The position numbers and the translations under genes are program-made. Positions 44,748 to 52,802 of a stretch of DNA of 64,000 nucleotides are shown one piece after another. Position 1 is the first letter of the stretch; each line of letters starts with the position of its first letter. This DNA is from Prochlorococcus marinus str. MIT 9215 (lineage in GTDB: Bacteria; Cyanobacteriota; Cyanobacteriia; PCC-6307; Cyanobiaceae): assembly GCF_000018065.1 (NCBI RefSeq), contig NC_009840.1, forward strand, positions 1,054,001 through 1,118,000, read 5' to 3'. The notes under the pieces were generated by a model. It did not search any database. It was not told where the DNA came from and saw only the letters and a program-made list of their open reading frames with translations.

Positions 44748-45995
44748 TTAAGCCACCGATCTTGCTCTTGCAAGTTTAAAAGCATTAGTGGTTGTGGATT
44801 CTTTTGAATATGGATAATTTCTATGATGAGCTTCTATTGAATGTCCCATACTTAAAGATGCACTACCAGAATCAATCAGTTTTAAATGACAACGAAGGGC
44901 ATAATAATGCCTAAATGAATAGCAGGTAATATTAGTTCCCTGAAGTCTTTTCATATCTGCTTTGAGTTGTATCCAACTTTCTCTACGTTTTAAATAAGTT
45001 CCAGCAGCTTCTCCTGTAACCCGCTCTGGCAAAAGTAATAAATTACTTTTAAATCTTTCCATTAAATTCCATTTAACTTCGTTTCCATCTCTATCAATTA
45101 ATGGCAAAGGTTCTATCCTTCTTGGTTGTGTAGCACCATTACCAGCTTTCTTTATAAAGGTGCAATGCCAATAATGTTCCTTATTTATTGGGTCAAATAA
45201 TACCTGTAAAAAGTTTATTTCTATGGGGCGTAAACCTAATTCAGCCATTAAGCAGAAACAGTTAAACCATCTAGTAGCAGCATCAGCATCTTTCTTTGCT
45301 TCGCTATCAGTTGGTAATGTTTTCAGGAAATCTAAAATCTGAATATCACTTTCAAAAGCACCAGCTTTTTGAATTTGAATCTCTCCCTTTTTAGCCTTAC
45401 CAATATGAGAACTTAAATCAGTTGGTGGTGTCCAAATATCTGCAATTCCCTCTCTATTAACGGCATGATCTAAGAACTGTTTAATAGCTCTAACCCTATG
45501 CTTACGAGAAACACTTTGTGGCTTCCAATCTTTCACACAGATATCTATTAAATCAGCAGGGTTAGTTGGTGGGTTCTTTTTACTCATTACATTAACAACC
45601 ATTTCACAAGGTGGTAAATATTGTTTATTGAAAGTTGCTTCAGTAATGGCAGTACCGAAATTGATTTTCTGATCTTTAAAACTTTCTAATATATGTACCC
45701 AATCTTTCCCCTTCTTTGGTGCTTTGCCTTGAGCTAATTCAGCAGCAGCTTTTAGGTTATGTCCTTCAGCAATAAATTTAAAAATATTTCTGATTCTTGT
45801 ATAGGCATCACCCCAGTTTTCTTCCCACTTAAATGGAATTGTTTTCACAACATTAAACCCCTGCCCTCTATGCCTAAGTTCAACATTACCAATCTTGCTT
45901 CTGGTAACTGTTAAACCACAATTCTCATCAATAGATGAAACTGCTCTTTGAAATTCTATTTCCCATGCCTTTTTATTAAGCCTTTGGAGTGGCAT
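44748..45995 (-). CDS. int: Tyrosine recombinase (tRNA-Pro-directed integrase)
   Basis: 415 residues. An N-terminal arm-binding/SAM-like region (about 1-220) precedes a catalytic domain with Arg256 (AELGLRPIE), a Lys region TFIKKAGNG (about 279-287), box II CYSFRHYYA (Tyr369 replaces the usual His; Arg372), His395 (SMGHS) and Tyr404 or Tyr406 (HRNYPYS). Such enzymes cut the anticodon loop of tRNA genes. It reads away from the adjacent tRNA half copy f, and its start abuts the 11-bp repeats, a layout in which the recombinase could repress its own promoter. Confidence 0.9.
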   Translation of the reverse strand: MPLQRLNKKAWEIEFQRAVSSIDENCGLTVTRSKIGNVELRHRGQGFNVVKTIPFKWEENWGDAYTRIRNIFKFIAEGHNLKAAAELAQGKAPKKGKDWVHILESFKDQKINFGTAITEATFNKQYLPPCEMVVNVMSKKNPPTNPADLIDICVKDWKPQSVSRKHRVRAIKQFLDHAVNREGIADIWTPPTDLSSHIGKAKKGEIQIQKAGAFESDIQILDFLKTLPTDSEAKKDADAATRWFNCFCLMAELGLRPIEINFLQVLFDPINKEHYWHCTFIKKAGNGATQPRRIEPLPLIDRDGNEVKWNLMERFKSNLLLLPERVTGEAAGTYLKRRESWIQLKADMKRLQGTNITCYSFRHYYALRCHLKLIDSGSASLSMGHSIEAHHRNYPYSKESTTTNAFKLARARSVA

Positions 45996-45996
45996 A

Positions 45997-46019
45997 ATTC
46001 CGTCAAAATTCCGTCAAAA
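45997..46019 (+). repeat. Arm-type repeats, right end of module 6
   Basis: aattccgtcaa twice, 11-bp period, ending 89 bases before gtgctttgag of copy f and touching the integrase start codon. Confidence 0.88.
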
Positions 46020-46107
46020 ACATCGTAGTTTCTCCTGACAAGGTACGCAATACTAAGCAATAAGTAAGTTATAGCTTGAAAACATAGTGCCTCACTACCT
46101 CCGTCAA

Positions 46108-46153
46108 GTGCTTTGAGAGCACTAGGTCGCAGGTTCGAATCCTGTCGCCCCAA
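46108..46153 (+). repeat. tRNA-Pro 3' half, copy f
   Basis: Two changes from the intact tRNA (ctttgagag, ccccaa). Terminator gagagttt...aaactctc at 46178-46196 plus T-run. Confidence 0.93.
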
Positions 46154-46317
46154 TCATTTCAAAACCAATTCATACTGGAGAGTTTCCCAAACTCTCTTTT
46201 TTTATTGTTTTCATTCTCAAATGAGAAAAGGTAGCTAATATCTTCGAAGTTCCCTTAAATGGTGCTTAGTTTTCTGTACTCTCTTGTTCCATCTCTTTCT
46301 GAACACCTTTATAAGTA

Positions 46318-46461
46318 TTAGTAATTTGATTTAAGAAGTAGATCAAATATTTGGTTACCACATTTGGTTTCTCGATTTAACTCATCCAATATCGCATTTA
46401 TATCTTCAAAAGCAGGTTTAAACCACTCCTCCATTGGAACATCAGTTGGTTTAAGTTCCAT
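46318..46461 (-). CDS. Hypothetical 47-residue protein
   Basis: MELKPTDVPMEEWFKPAFED then an amphipathic helix AILDELNRETK. Ends 2 bases from the next upstream gene, suggesting a two-gene unit. No family recognised. Confidence 0.45.
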   Translation of the reverse strand: MELKPTDVPMEEWFKPAFEDINAILDELNRETKCGNQIFDLLLKSNY

Positions 46462-46463
46462 AT

Positions 46464-46691
46464 TTAATTACTCCTTTTATTAAATATGTTTAGAAATTTT
46501 TGAATTAATGATTCCTCTTTATTCTCATTTTGTTCCTTTTCTGAATTAATAAAAAAAGATGCCTTTTTCTTCTCAGTTAGTTCCTTCTCCTTTTGCGCTT
46601 TCTTTTTTTCTTCGGCTTTCTTATACCAACTTCCATATTGAGATTTTTTATAATCTTGACTACTTTTTTCTAAGTTTTTGTCATCTGTCAT
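46464..46691 (-). CDS. Hypothetical Lys/Glu-rich protein
   Basis: 75 residues, highly charged, helical (KKAEEKKKAQKEKELTEKKK). Ends with IQKFLNIFNKRSN, a possible membrane-touching amphipathic helix. Unit with the 47-residue gene. Confidence 0.45.
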   Translation of the reverse strand: MTDDKNLEKSSQDYKKSQYGSWYKKAEEKKKAQKEKELTEKKKASFFINSEKEQNENKEESLIQKFLNIFNKRSN

Positions 46692-46988
46692 GGATTAAAT
46701 GAATTCTATATATATTGTAATTATTTTTTATTAAACATCTATAAAATCATATTGGATTCTATCCCCAGATAATCGCTCCATGGCTTCTCTTAGCTTTTTC
46801 ATTTCTATTTTATTCTCTCTATCAACAACTCCATTCTGAAGAATCGAGATGGTTTTTTACATGAAAGTACACCTATCAATGAATGAAACTAAAAAACTTA
46901 TCTAAATTACTTTTCAAGTCTTAGGTTAAGACTAGATTTCTTTTATATATATGACATTGATAATTAGAAAATAATAAAGTCAATTTAT

Positions 46989-47507
46989 TTAAGGAGTATT
47001 AATACCATCTTTTAAACCGAGTAAATTTAAAAGAGCAGGAATTAATAATAAAACGGTTATTAATCTAACCGCGTGTAAAGCAGCTACTGAAGCACCTACT
47101 CCATACTCAGATCCAACTAGGCTCATCCCTATTGTCCCTCCAGGAGCAGAACCTAATACTGCGATAGCAGTATCAATTCCTAAAAATTTACTTATTAGAA
47201 ATGCGATTATAAATCCAGTTATCAATAAAGAAAATGTAATAATTAATGCTGGCTTCCACAAGTTCTGTAACTCGCTTAAAGTTTCTTGATTAATTCCAGT
47301 CCCTATAACAGTTCCTATTCCTATCCCAAGTGCTGTTTTTGTACCTAATGGCCAAACTGCAACATCAATTAGACCACTCGCACTTAAAACCCCAGCTCCA
47401 ATGATAGCTCCCAATAAAGAAGCAGCAGGAATACCTGTGAAGATCATTAAAGTTCCTAAACCTGCTCCAGCAAGAATATAAAAAAAAAGTGTTAATAAAG
47501 AAGGCAT
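46989..47507 (-). CDS. AbrB-type (PF05145-like) membrane protein
   Basis: 172 residues with about five hydrophobic helices. GIPAASLLGAIIGAGVL, GAGVGASVAALHAVR-like SEYGVGASVAALHAVRLITV and LGSAPGGTIGMSLVG match the AbrB duplicated membrane domain. Only one repeat is present, half the usual length. Function in this family is unclear (transport or regulation). Confidence 0.75.
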   Translation of the reverse strand: MPSLLTLFFYILAGAGLGTLMIFTGIPAASLLGAIIGAGVLSASGLIDVAVWPLGTKTALGIGIGTVIGTGINQETLSELQNLWKPALIITFSLLITGFIIAFLISKFLGIDTAIAVLGSAPGGTIGMSLVGSEYGVGASVAALHAVRLITVLLLIPALLNLLGLKDGINTP

Positions 47508-47655
47508 TTTGAATAAATAAATTGTTCTCTTAATTAATTAATACTTTTTAATTTGAGATAAACAAGTTAATAATTTAAAATTTACTTTTTTAATGTGTCT
47601 TTAAAATTTATTTGTTAATCTCGAAATGCAAACAGAATTTAAATTTTAATAAAAG

Positions 47656-47871
47656 ATGAATATTTTTGATGAAAAATTTTTTAAAGCCTTTATAAGTATT
47701 TGCTTAATATTACTAATACTGATTTTCAGTATTATTGCTTTCAATCTGATCTCCTTAAAGAATTGGGCAAATTATCAAACCATTTGTATAGAACAAGAGA
47801 GTATAGATACAACTATCCCTTGGGCAGTAAGAAAATGTAATGGGCGATCAAAAGTTTATCAAGTAAAGTAA
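47656..47871 (+). CDS. Hypothetical single-span protein
   Basis: 71 residues. Membrane helix about 11-31, then a short exposed domain with two Cys (TICIEQES, RKCNGRS) that may form a disulfide. No family recognised. Confidence 0.5.
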   Translation: MNIFDEKFFKAFISICLILLILIFSIIAFNLISLKNWANYQTICIEQESIDTTIPWAVRKCNGRSKVYQVK

Positions 47872-48146
47872 ATCTTCTCTTGAAGGAATTGTATTAAAAA
47901 GTTAAGTTTGATATTTTCTTCAACTCAAAAGGGTGGTCAATAAAACTTTTGAATTTGATAAACTTAAGTCCAACACGTGTGGCTCTTTGCCCTTTGTAGA
48001 GAATGTATTTATAACTTCTATTTCCTTCTAAAAATCAAAGCCCTATCATTGTTTTCTCTTTATTCTTTACTATTTGCCAGTTCTTATTCCCAAGAGTATC
48101 TCTTATAAAAACTCTAATAGCTTCTATCCAATCTTCTCTATGCGAT

Positions 48147-48194
48147 CGCTTTGGAATAAGCACTAGGTCGCAGGGCCGAATCCTGTCGCCCCGA
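48147..48194 (+). repeat. tRNA-Pro 3' half, copy g (degenerate)
   Basis: gctttgga with an inserted base run, then agcactaggtcgcag, a changed ggccgaa, and cctgtcgccccga. The 47872-48146 stretch before it holds no convincing gene. Confidence 0.85.
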
Positions 48195-48246
48195 TGACTT
48201 CTCTCGATTCTTAAATACTCTCTGGGCGATATCTGGGTGATCACTT

Positions 48247-48272
48247 GCTATACCTTGCATAGCTTTGCATAG
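48247..48272. repeat. gctatacc/atagc end motif after copy g
   Basis: gctataccttgcatagc followed by tttgcatag, with gggcgat and gggtgat before and atcgccc after. Similar motifs occur at 60041 and 61541 on either side of psbA. Confidence 0.55.
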
Positions 48273-48399
48273 TGAATCGCCCGCTAAAACAACTAAATAA
48301 GCAATATTAAACAGACTATTGCTTCAATAATAAAATTTAGATCTACCCTTGCGAGTTAATAGTCTTTAAAAATAATCATTTTATCTTTTAAATTAGTTT

Positions 48400-48732
48400 T
48401 TATTTATTAAATTTAAAACCCGAACCACAAGAACTTTTTGTAGCGCCTTTTGGAGTACTAATCAAGAACCCTCCTCCAGATAAATCCTGATAATGATCAA
48501 GTGATAGTTCATCTAGTAAACTTTTTTGAGATTCTGGAGCGTAGACAGTTAAGCCATCAGTTCTTGCAATCGGAATTCCTGATTTTTCCCAGATATTAAC
48601 TCTCAGAAACATCCATCCATCATCAAGAGTATCAGGTTCCAAATATACGAATATTTCTCCAGGTGTACCACGATAAATTGATTGCCTGAGCAATTCATTT
48701 GAAGCAGCCTGGGTAATAGTTAAAGAACTCAA
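48400..48732 (-). CDS. HesB/IscA-like protein with incomplete Cys set
   Basis: 110 residues from a TTG start. LTITQAASNELLRQSIYRGT, and the C-terminal SGGGFLISTPKGATKSSCGSGF, align with the A-type Fe-S carrier fold. Only one of the usual three cluster-binding Cys (SSCGSGF) is visible. It may therefore not carry a cluster alone. Confidence 0.65.
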   Translation of the reverse strand: MSSLTITQAASNELLRQSIYRGTPGEIFVYLEPDTLDDGWMFLRVNIWEKSGIPIARTDGLTVYAPESQKSLLDELSLDHYQDLSGGGFLISTPKGATKSSCGSGFKFNK

Positions 48733-48833
48733 TTTTCAAATCCACTTAGTACATAGATTAATTATTTTTTAATTCAATAACAAGCATTCCATAATGTTCT
48801 CACTTTATTCGCTGCGCAATTACTCTGAATTTT

Positions 48834-49199
48834 TTATCTATTTCTCTCAACTATTCTAAAGTTCATATCTATAGCTCCTTTCCTTAAAGGAATAATATTT
48901 TGATAATCACCTTCATAGCAATCTTGTGCTGCTTTTTTGCTTGGGAATTGTGCGAGCACAGAAAAAGGTCCGTCATATCCTTCTCTTACATCTGTTTCAT
49001 AATCAACTGTTAATGTCTTTGCTCCGCATCCTTTAACAACTACATCATTTACTTCTGCAAAGTATTTACCTGCTTGTTCTGGATTTGTAATCCTGCCAGA
49101 AATCATTACATAACCAACATTCTTGTCTTTTGGAACTTTATAACCAATCACAATTCCAGTAATGCCCGCAATTAAGCCAATTAAAATAGTTTTCTTCAT
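48834..49199 (-). CDS. Membrane-anchored DUF1330-like protein
   Basis: 121 residues. N-terminal helix (about 4-20), then a ferredoxin-like dimeric alpha-beta barrel domain: VGYVMISGRITNPEQAGKY, FSVLAQFPSKKAAQDCYEGD, YQNIIPLRKGAIDM. This matches DUF1330 (ABM-like) proteins, usually cytosolic; here with an anchor or signal. Confidence 0.7.
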   Translation of the reverse strand: MKKTILIGLIAGITGIVIGYKVPKDKNVGYVMISGRITNPEQAGKYFAEVNDVVVKGCGAKTLTVDYETDVREGYDGPFSVLAQFPSKKAAQDCYEGDYQNIIPLRKGAIDMNFRIVERNR

Positions 49200-49370
49200 T
49201 TAAAATTTGTTTTTTTAATAGTAGACGATTCTCTTTTAGTTGGCTGTTAATTATTAACTATTAACATTTCAAGCAGTAAGTGTCTTATCTACTTCTGTTT
49301 TATTTTAAGAAATAAGTTTGTGTAATTCGAAATAACTAATAACAGCAAAAGAAATGTATTAATTGTTATT

Positions 49371-49393
49371 AAAAAAAAAGGGTAGTTATACCC
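49371..49393 (-). terminator. Rho-independent terminator
   Basis: gggta-gtta-taccc with the T-run (A-run on the plus strand) on the downstream side for minus-strand transcription, 24 bases after the Asp-rich small gene. Confidence 0.7.
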
Positions 49394-49416
49394 TCTACAA
49401 GCTGAACTTATTAAAG

Positions 49417-49539
49417 CTATCTTCGCGCATTTGCATATTCGAGATTAAAAACATATTTTTCACCATCGCCATCACTATCATCGTCGTCATCATTGAAAGA
49501 GGCAATTAAGACATTAACGCCTCCCAGATCAAGGATCAT
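49417..49539 (-). CDS. Asp-rich 40-residue protein
   Basis: MILDLGGVNVLIASFNDDDD and DSDGDGEKYVFNLEYANARR. It has ATG, stop and its own terminator. The D-run resembles a calcium-binding loop. No family recognised. The remainder of 49200-49781 shows no other gene. Confidence 0.5.
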   Translation of the reverse strand: MILDLGGVNVLIASFNDDDDDSDGDGEKYVFNLEYANARR

Positions 49540-49781
49540 TGATAAGTAGAGAATAGGATCTGTCACTCTTTAATTTTGATCAATTAAAAATAAATCCGAG
49601 GAACCTTTTTGATATCTCCATGATCTTTTAATTATTGGTTTCAACTTTAAAATAAATTACTTACTGTTACATATCTGTACCAATTTCATTTAAAAGTGCC
49701 GAATTACGCATATTTTTAACCTTTTTCTTTACATTAATTAATAATAATGTTACGTTTGTTAACAATTAAATTATTAAGCTA

Positions 49782-49991
49782 ATGACTAATTCTTCATACA
49801 TAACTACAGAATCATGCGGAAGGCAAAATATTTTTCCAACTGAGTCTCGTCCTTATGTTGATCAATCTGTTTCTTATGATGGATATCCTCAAAACGCAGA
49901 AAAAGTTAATGGTCGTTGGGCAATGGTTGGTTTAGTAGCACTTTTGGGAGCTTATGTAACTACAGATCAAATCATTCCAGGTATTTTTTAA
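49782..49991 (+). CDS. hli: High-light-inducible protein
   Basis: 69 residues. Polar N-terminal extension of about 38 residues, then the chlorophyll-binding helix AEKVNGRWAMVGLVALLGAY and TTDQIIPGIF. The stop overlaps the next hli start (TAATG). GTTACA and TTTACA boxes lie within 120 bases upstream. Confidence 0.9.
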   Translation: MTNSSYITTESCGRQNIFPTESRPYVDQSVSYDGYPQNAEKVNGRWAMVGLVALLGAYVTTDQIIPGIF

Positions 49992-50251
49992 TGTCTCCTC
50001 TTTCAGGTTTTTTAGCTGTAATCGTATCCTTAACAGCTATCTTCGTTGCTTATCTAACAAAGCAATTTCAAAACGAAAATTTAAACTATCTAACTTCAAA
50101 TCCAATGGCAAATTCAAATACTAAAGTAAAAACAATCGAAAAAGAAAAAGTTGTTGCAGAAACTCTTAATGGCAGATTCGCAATGCTTGGATTAATTGCT
50201 GCTGTCGGAGCTTACTTAACAACAGGTCAAATAATTCCAGGTTTTGTTTAA
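49991..50251 (+). CDS. hli: High-light-inducible protein with an extra N-terminal helix
   Basis: 86 residues from the ATG overlapping the previous stop. Membrane helix near the N-terminus (FLAVIVSLTAIFVAYL), a linker, then VAETLNGRFAMLGLIAAVGA and YLTTGQIIPGFV. Two helices, one of them the HLIP chlorophyll helix. Confidence 0.88.
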   Translation: MSPLSGFLAVIVSLTAIFVAYLTKQFQNENLNYLTSNPMANSNTKVKTIEKEKVVAETLNGRFAMLGLIAAVGAYLTTGQIIPGFV

Positions 50252-50479
50252 ATGCTTTTACTTTCTGTACCATTTTATGATTTTCCATCTTCGCCCATAC
50301 TAATAATTGGTGCGATAGGTATTGTTATAGCACTGGCTGTATTTTTTCTTGCTTATAAAAAGTACTTTAATTCTCCATTTAATAAAGAGCTTCAATTAAA
50401 GAAAAAAGCTCTTCTGAAGGAGAAATTAGAACTAAACAAAAAACTTGAGAAAATAGAGCAAGATTTAAAAAATTTATAG
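50252..50479 (+). CDS. Small membrane/coiled-coil protein of the hli operon
   Basis: 75 residues. Membrane helix (ILIIGAIGIVIALAVFFLAY, about 16-35), then a Lys/Glu/Leu coiled coil. It starts on the base after the hli stop, so it is translationally coupled. No family recognised. Confidence 0.65.
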   Translation: MLLLSVPFYDFPSSPILIIGAIGIVIALAVFFLAYKKYFNSPFNKELQLKKKALLKEKLELNKKLEKIEQDLKNL

Positions 50480-50487
50480 TCAAATCC

Positions 50488-50577
50488 ATGAACATCGATA
50501 TTTTCTTAATCTCTTTCTTTACCTATCTCTTAGTACCAGTAGTAATGATTGCTAAGGGCAAAAAAGTAACTAACTAA
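50488..50577 (+). CDS. 29-residue membrane peptide of the hli operon
   Basis: MNIDIFLISFFTYLLVPVVM then a basic tail IAKGKKVTN, a single-span layout like small photosystem subunits. Eight bases after the preceding gene and before a terminator. Confidence 0.55.
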   Translation: MNIDIFLISFFTYLLVPVVMIAKGKKVTN

Positions 50578-50608
50578 AAAAGATTTAGACTCCCAAAAAT
50601 AAGAATTT

Positions 50609-50648
50609 AAACTCTATCCAATACTTACAAAGTAGTTATAGAGTTTTC
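50609..50648 (+). terminator. Terminator of the hli operon
   Basis: aaactctat ... atagagttt inverted repeat with a T-rich tail. Confidence 0.65.
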
Positions 50649-50673
50649 TTATAAGTTTAAGGAGGGTAATCTT

Positions 50674-50832
50674 ATGACCAAACTCGCTATCGAGCTACTT
50701 GTCTTGACAGTAGTTTTAGTAAATTTTGGAACAATCCTTACAGCTAATATCTACTCAAAATCAGTAAAGGAATTTAAACGCAATAGATTATTTTGCAGTA
50801 AATCTTTCAATAATCCATATTGCATTATTTGA
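50674..50832 (+). CDS. 52-residue single-span protein
   Basis: Strong ribosome site (aaggagg) 8 bases before the ATG. Helix LAIELLVLTVVLVNFGTILT then a basic tail with two Cys. It sits behind the terminator, so partial read-through or its own promoter is needed. Confidence 0.55.
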   Translation: MTKLAIELLVLTVVLVNFGTILTANIYSKSVKEFKRNRLFCSKSFNNPYCII

Positions 50833-51015
50833 TAAGAATTTGGTTCATAATGCACAAGTTTTTAAGCGCGCGACAAACGGGCGAGGGTTTGTATCCCTAA
50901 AGCTATTTTGAATATGTTTAGCAAATTCCTGAGAATAATAATTTTATAAGGTATTCCAACCAACTTTTCATAGCCTCACTTGTTTATTCAACCACTATCT
51001 TAAATTGGAGGTCAG

Positions 51016-51060
51016 GTGCTTTGGAGCACTAGGTCGCAGTTTCGAATCCTTTCTTCCCGA
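51016..51060 (+). repeat. tRNA-Pro 3' half, copy h
   Basis: gtgctttggagcactaggtc with one base lost, then cgcagtttcgaatccttt and cttcccga. Terminator agcgagtt...acttgct at 51081-51101 with T-run. Confidence 0.9.
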
Positions 51061-51131
51061 TCTTAAAACCAACTCATACTAGCGAGTTACTCAGACTTGC
51101 TTTTTTATTGGAAATTATGTCGGTTACTTCA

Positions 51132-51153
51132 GCCGACAAATAGCCGACAATTG
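51132..51153 (+). repeat. Arm-type repeats, left end of module 9
   Basis: Two 11-bp units gccgacaaata and gccgacaattg. Confidence 0.82.
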
Positions 51154-51245
51154 CTTAATTTTTTTTAGTTATTCAAAGAAGTTCTCAATTATTCAATATG
51201 AAAGTTCTGAAACTAAAAAATACATTTTGAAGTTTTATTGCAGCT

Positions 51246-51503
51246 TTATCCCTCTTTTTTTGTCCAAACTTCCTCAGTTCTTCTCCAACCTTGAGCAATT
51301 AATTTTTTCCATTCTTCTCTAGCTACTTCTTTCTTTAGTTCTTCTCTAGTAGTCATAACAGGTGGTTCTTTACCCCATGTAGAAGTAATCTTTCCAGAAT
51401 CGACAAACATATATTTAAAAAATTGGTCTTTATTATTTGTATTTTCGATAAACCTTTTAATTCTTGTTCTATTTGAATTAACCAACCAGTAAGACCTAGC
51501 CAT
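51246..51503 (-). CDS. DUF1651-family protein
   Basis: 85 residues. MARSYWLVNSNRTRIKRFIE, YMFVDSGKI and EEWKKLIAQGWRRTEEVW match the picocyanobacterial DUF1651 family of unknown function. A second member lies at the window end (63807). Overlaps the upstream gene by 8 bases. Confidence 0.8.
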   Translation of the reverse strand: MARSYWLVNSNRTRIKRFIENTNNKDQFFKYMFVDSGKITSTWGKEPPVMTTREELKKEVAREEWKKLIAQGWRRTEEVWTKKEG

Positions 51504-51816
51504 TAGTTATTTTTTTAATTTTTTCTAAATTCCATTTATCAAATATTAATTTCATTTCTCTTTCGTAGTATCTTACTTTTTTTGAGAAAGGTAGTTGTTC
51601 AATAATTATCCCAAAGGGAAATTTAAAAAAAGAAGAAACATAAACAATATAAAACTCGACAAATGAAGGTTTGGTAGGAAGAGGTAAATTTTTTATATAT
51701 GCCCAATCGATGCAAGGTTTTAGTTGCTTATCACTAGCTATAATATTTTTTTTACATCTCCACCAAGAGAATAGATAAATGCAAATAAAAATCGGTATCG
51801 GAAGAAGTCGCAACAT
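51496..51816 (-). CDS. Hypothetical membrane-associated protein
   Basis: 106 residues with an N-terminal hydrophobic helix (MLRLLPIPIFICIYLFSWWR), then a basic region and a second hydrophobic patch (FVEFYIVYVSSFFKFPFGII). Overlaps DUF1651, so coupled. No family recognised. Confidence 0.5.
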   Translation of the reverse strand: MLRLLPIPIFICIYLFSWWRCKKNIIASDKQLKPCIDWAYIKNLPLPTKPSFVEFYIVYVSSFFKFPFGIIIEQLPFSKKVRYYEREMKLIFDKWNLEKIKKITNG

Positions 51817-51866
51817 TAATTAAATAGATAATTCTTCAGAGGATATTGGTTTAGGATAGCCAAGCC

Positions 51867-51902
51867 TTAATTTACTTGCGCTGCAATTAGTAAGCGTTTC
51901 AT
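51867..51902 (-). pseudogene. Remnant of a tiny exported-peptide gene
   Basis: MKRLLIAAQVN then stop. Same start as the peptide at 44250 (MKRLLIAP) and preceded by the same promoter-like motif, but cut short. Confidence 0.45.
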
Positions 51903-51938
51903 TCTTTTGATGAATAGAAAAGCATATTTAATTGTAAG

Positions 51939-51971
51939 CAAATTACCCCTAATTCTAGATCAGCTGTCAAT
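51939..51971 (-). promoter_or_regulatory. Recurrent promoter-like motif, copy 3
   Basis: TTGACAGCTGATCTAGAATT then AGGGGTAATTTG in transcript direction, upstream of the truncated peptide gene. Confidence 0.55.
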
Positions 51972-51982
51972 GAAAATTTTTT

Positions 51983-52099
51983 TTAATATTTTTCTTTTAA
52001 AAATAAATTCTCTGCATTTGCACTATCTGAAGAAAATAATAAAAACAATATGATTCCAATTAAACCTGAGAAGGTGAGTATTAGTTGAAAAACTTCCAT
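51983..52099 (-). CDS. 38-residue single-span protein
   Basis: MEVFQLILTFSGLIGIILFL then LFSSDSANAENLFLKEKY. Possibly a signal peptide with an ANA-E cleavage site leaving a short peptide. Weak but clean start and stop. Confidence 0.4.
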   Translation of the reverse strand: MEVFQLILTFSGLIGIILFLLFSSDSANAENLFLKEKY

Positions 52100-52455
52100 A
52101 ATTAACCTACATAATTATTTCTCTACTACAAACCTAGCAGTATTATTATTTTTAAAAAATAGTAAATTCCTTAATTATTTAGAGCAGGAAGAAGATGAAT
52201 ATCGTTCTTATGAAAGAACAAGAAATAAAAAAAAATGTATTCCTTATACTGCTAACGTAAAATTTTAGGTAAAGTACTTAGTCTTAATTATTTATTAAAA
52301 CGGTATTATTTTTAGCAATTAAGACTATTTGAAAAATGATGAAACTTGCTATTGTTTTCCTACCAATAATCTTTGCAATTATATGATTGCTGTTCATTGG
52401 GCTAAATATAAATAAATTAAATAAAAAAATTAATTATTAATTGTTTGAAAAACAA

Positions 52456-52570
52456 GAAACCCCTCTAGAAATTCCAACTACAAGAGAGGTTATTAAATTG
52501 ACTCGTACTATATAAAGTCAATCTATGTCTTGGAGTAAACGAAGATTGTACTCATTGAGGTTTGGCCTCA
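52456..52570. ncRNA. Hairpin-rich non-coding stretch (possible sRNA)
   Basis: Three consecutive inverted repeats: acccctct/agagaggt, attgact (52497) with agtcaat (52516), and tgagg-tttgg-cctca (52556-52570) followed by a T-rich run. No open frame of note in 52100-52633. Strand and expression unknown. Confidence 0.3.
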
Positions 52571-52633
52571 TTTAATTTATAGCAAAAGAATTTCAAAAAA
52601 AAAAAAACTGATTTAAACTTCCCAATCTATGTC

Positions 52634-52798
52634 CTAGCCGTCATTAATATCTTTTTCATAAACCCTTGCAAGTTCTCTTAGTAGAGTTTTTACTTCCATA
52701 TCTGTAGCGCCAGATTCATCTTGGAAATTGACGCAAATTGCCTTAAGTTCTTCATAAGCTTGTTCAAGTAATATTGTTTTTTGATCTGGATTTGCCAT
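52634..52798 (-). CDS. Hypothetical 54-residue helical protein
   Basis: MANPDQKTILLEQAYEELKA, then ICVNFQDESGATDMEVK and LLRELARVYEKDIND. Balanced acidic helical composition. Starts 4 bases after the stop of the DUF3764-like gene, so cotranscribed. Confidence 0.6.
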   Translation of the reverse strand: MANPDQKTILLEQAYEELKAICVNFQDESGATDMEVKTLLRELARVYEKDINDG

Positions 52799-52802
52799 TT
52801 AC

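Larger units (their letters stand above)
41407..46153. mobile_element. Module 6: the integrase-bearing element
   Basis: Between copies e and f. Encodes a tyrosine recombinase at its right end, and right-end repeats aattccgtcaa overlap the integrase start. No matching repeats were found after copy e, so the left end may be decayed or belong to another element. Cargo: PDZ protein and small exported or membrane proteins. Confidence 0.8.
46154..48194. mobile_element. Module 7: AbrB-type membrane protein and small genes
   Basis: Between copies f and g. No clear arm repeats seen, so an older, decayed module. Confidence 0.5.
48195..51060. mobile_element. Module 8: IscA-like, DUF1330-like and hli operon
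   Basis: Between copies g and h. The left end has a gctatacc palindromic motif instead of CAAA-type repeats. A different end type suggests another recombinase lineage. Confidence 0.5.

Noticed and set aside
34149-46019. CRISPR array
   Set aside because: Repeats are about 11 bp, only two or three per block, without spacers of constant length, and no cas gene is present.
46740-46860. Minus-strand frame with LREAMERLSGDRIQYDF
   Set aside because: Protein-like end but no usable start codon; an upstream TAA directly follows the only ATG. Possibly a gene remnant, too short to call.
48035-48244. 69-residue minus-strand ORF
   Set aside because: It runs through tRNA-Pro relic g and its flanks; the coding appearance comes from the tRNA sequence.
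52150-52270. Plus-strand frame ending in RNKKKCIPYTANVKF
   Set aside because: Looks partly coding but has no start codon with a ribosome site.
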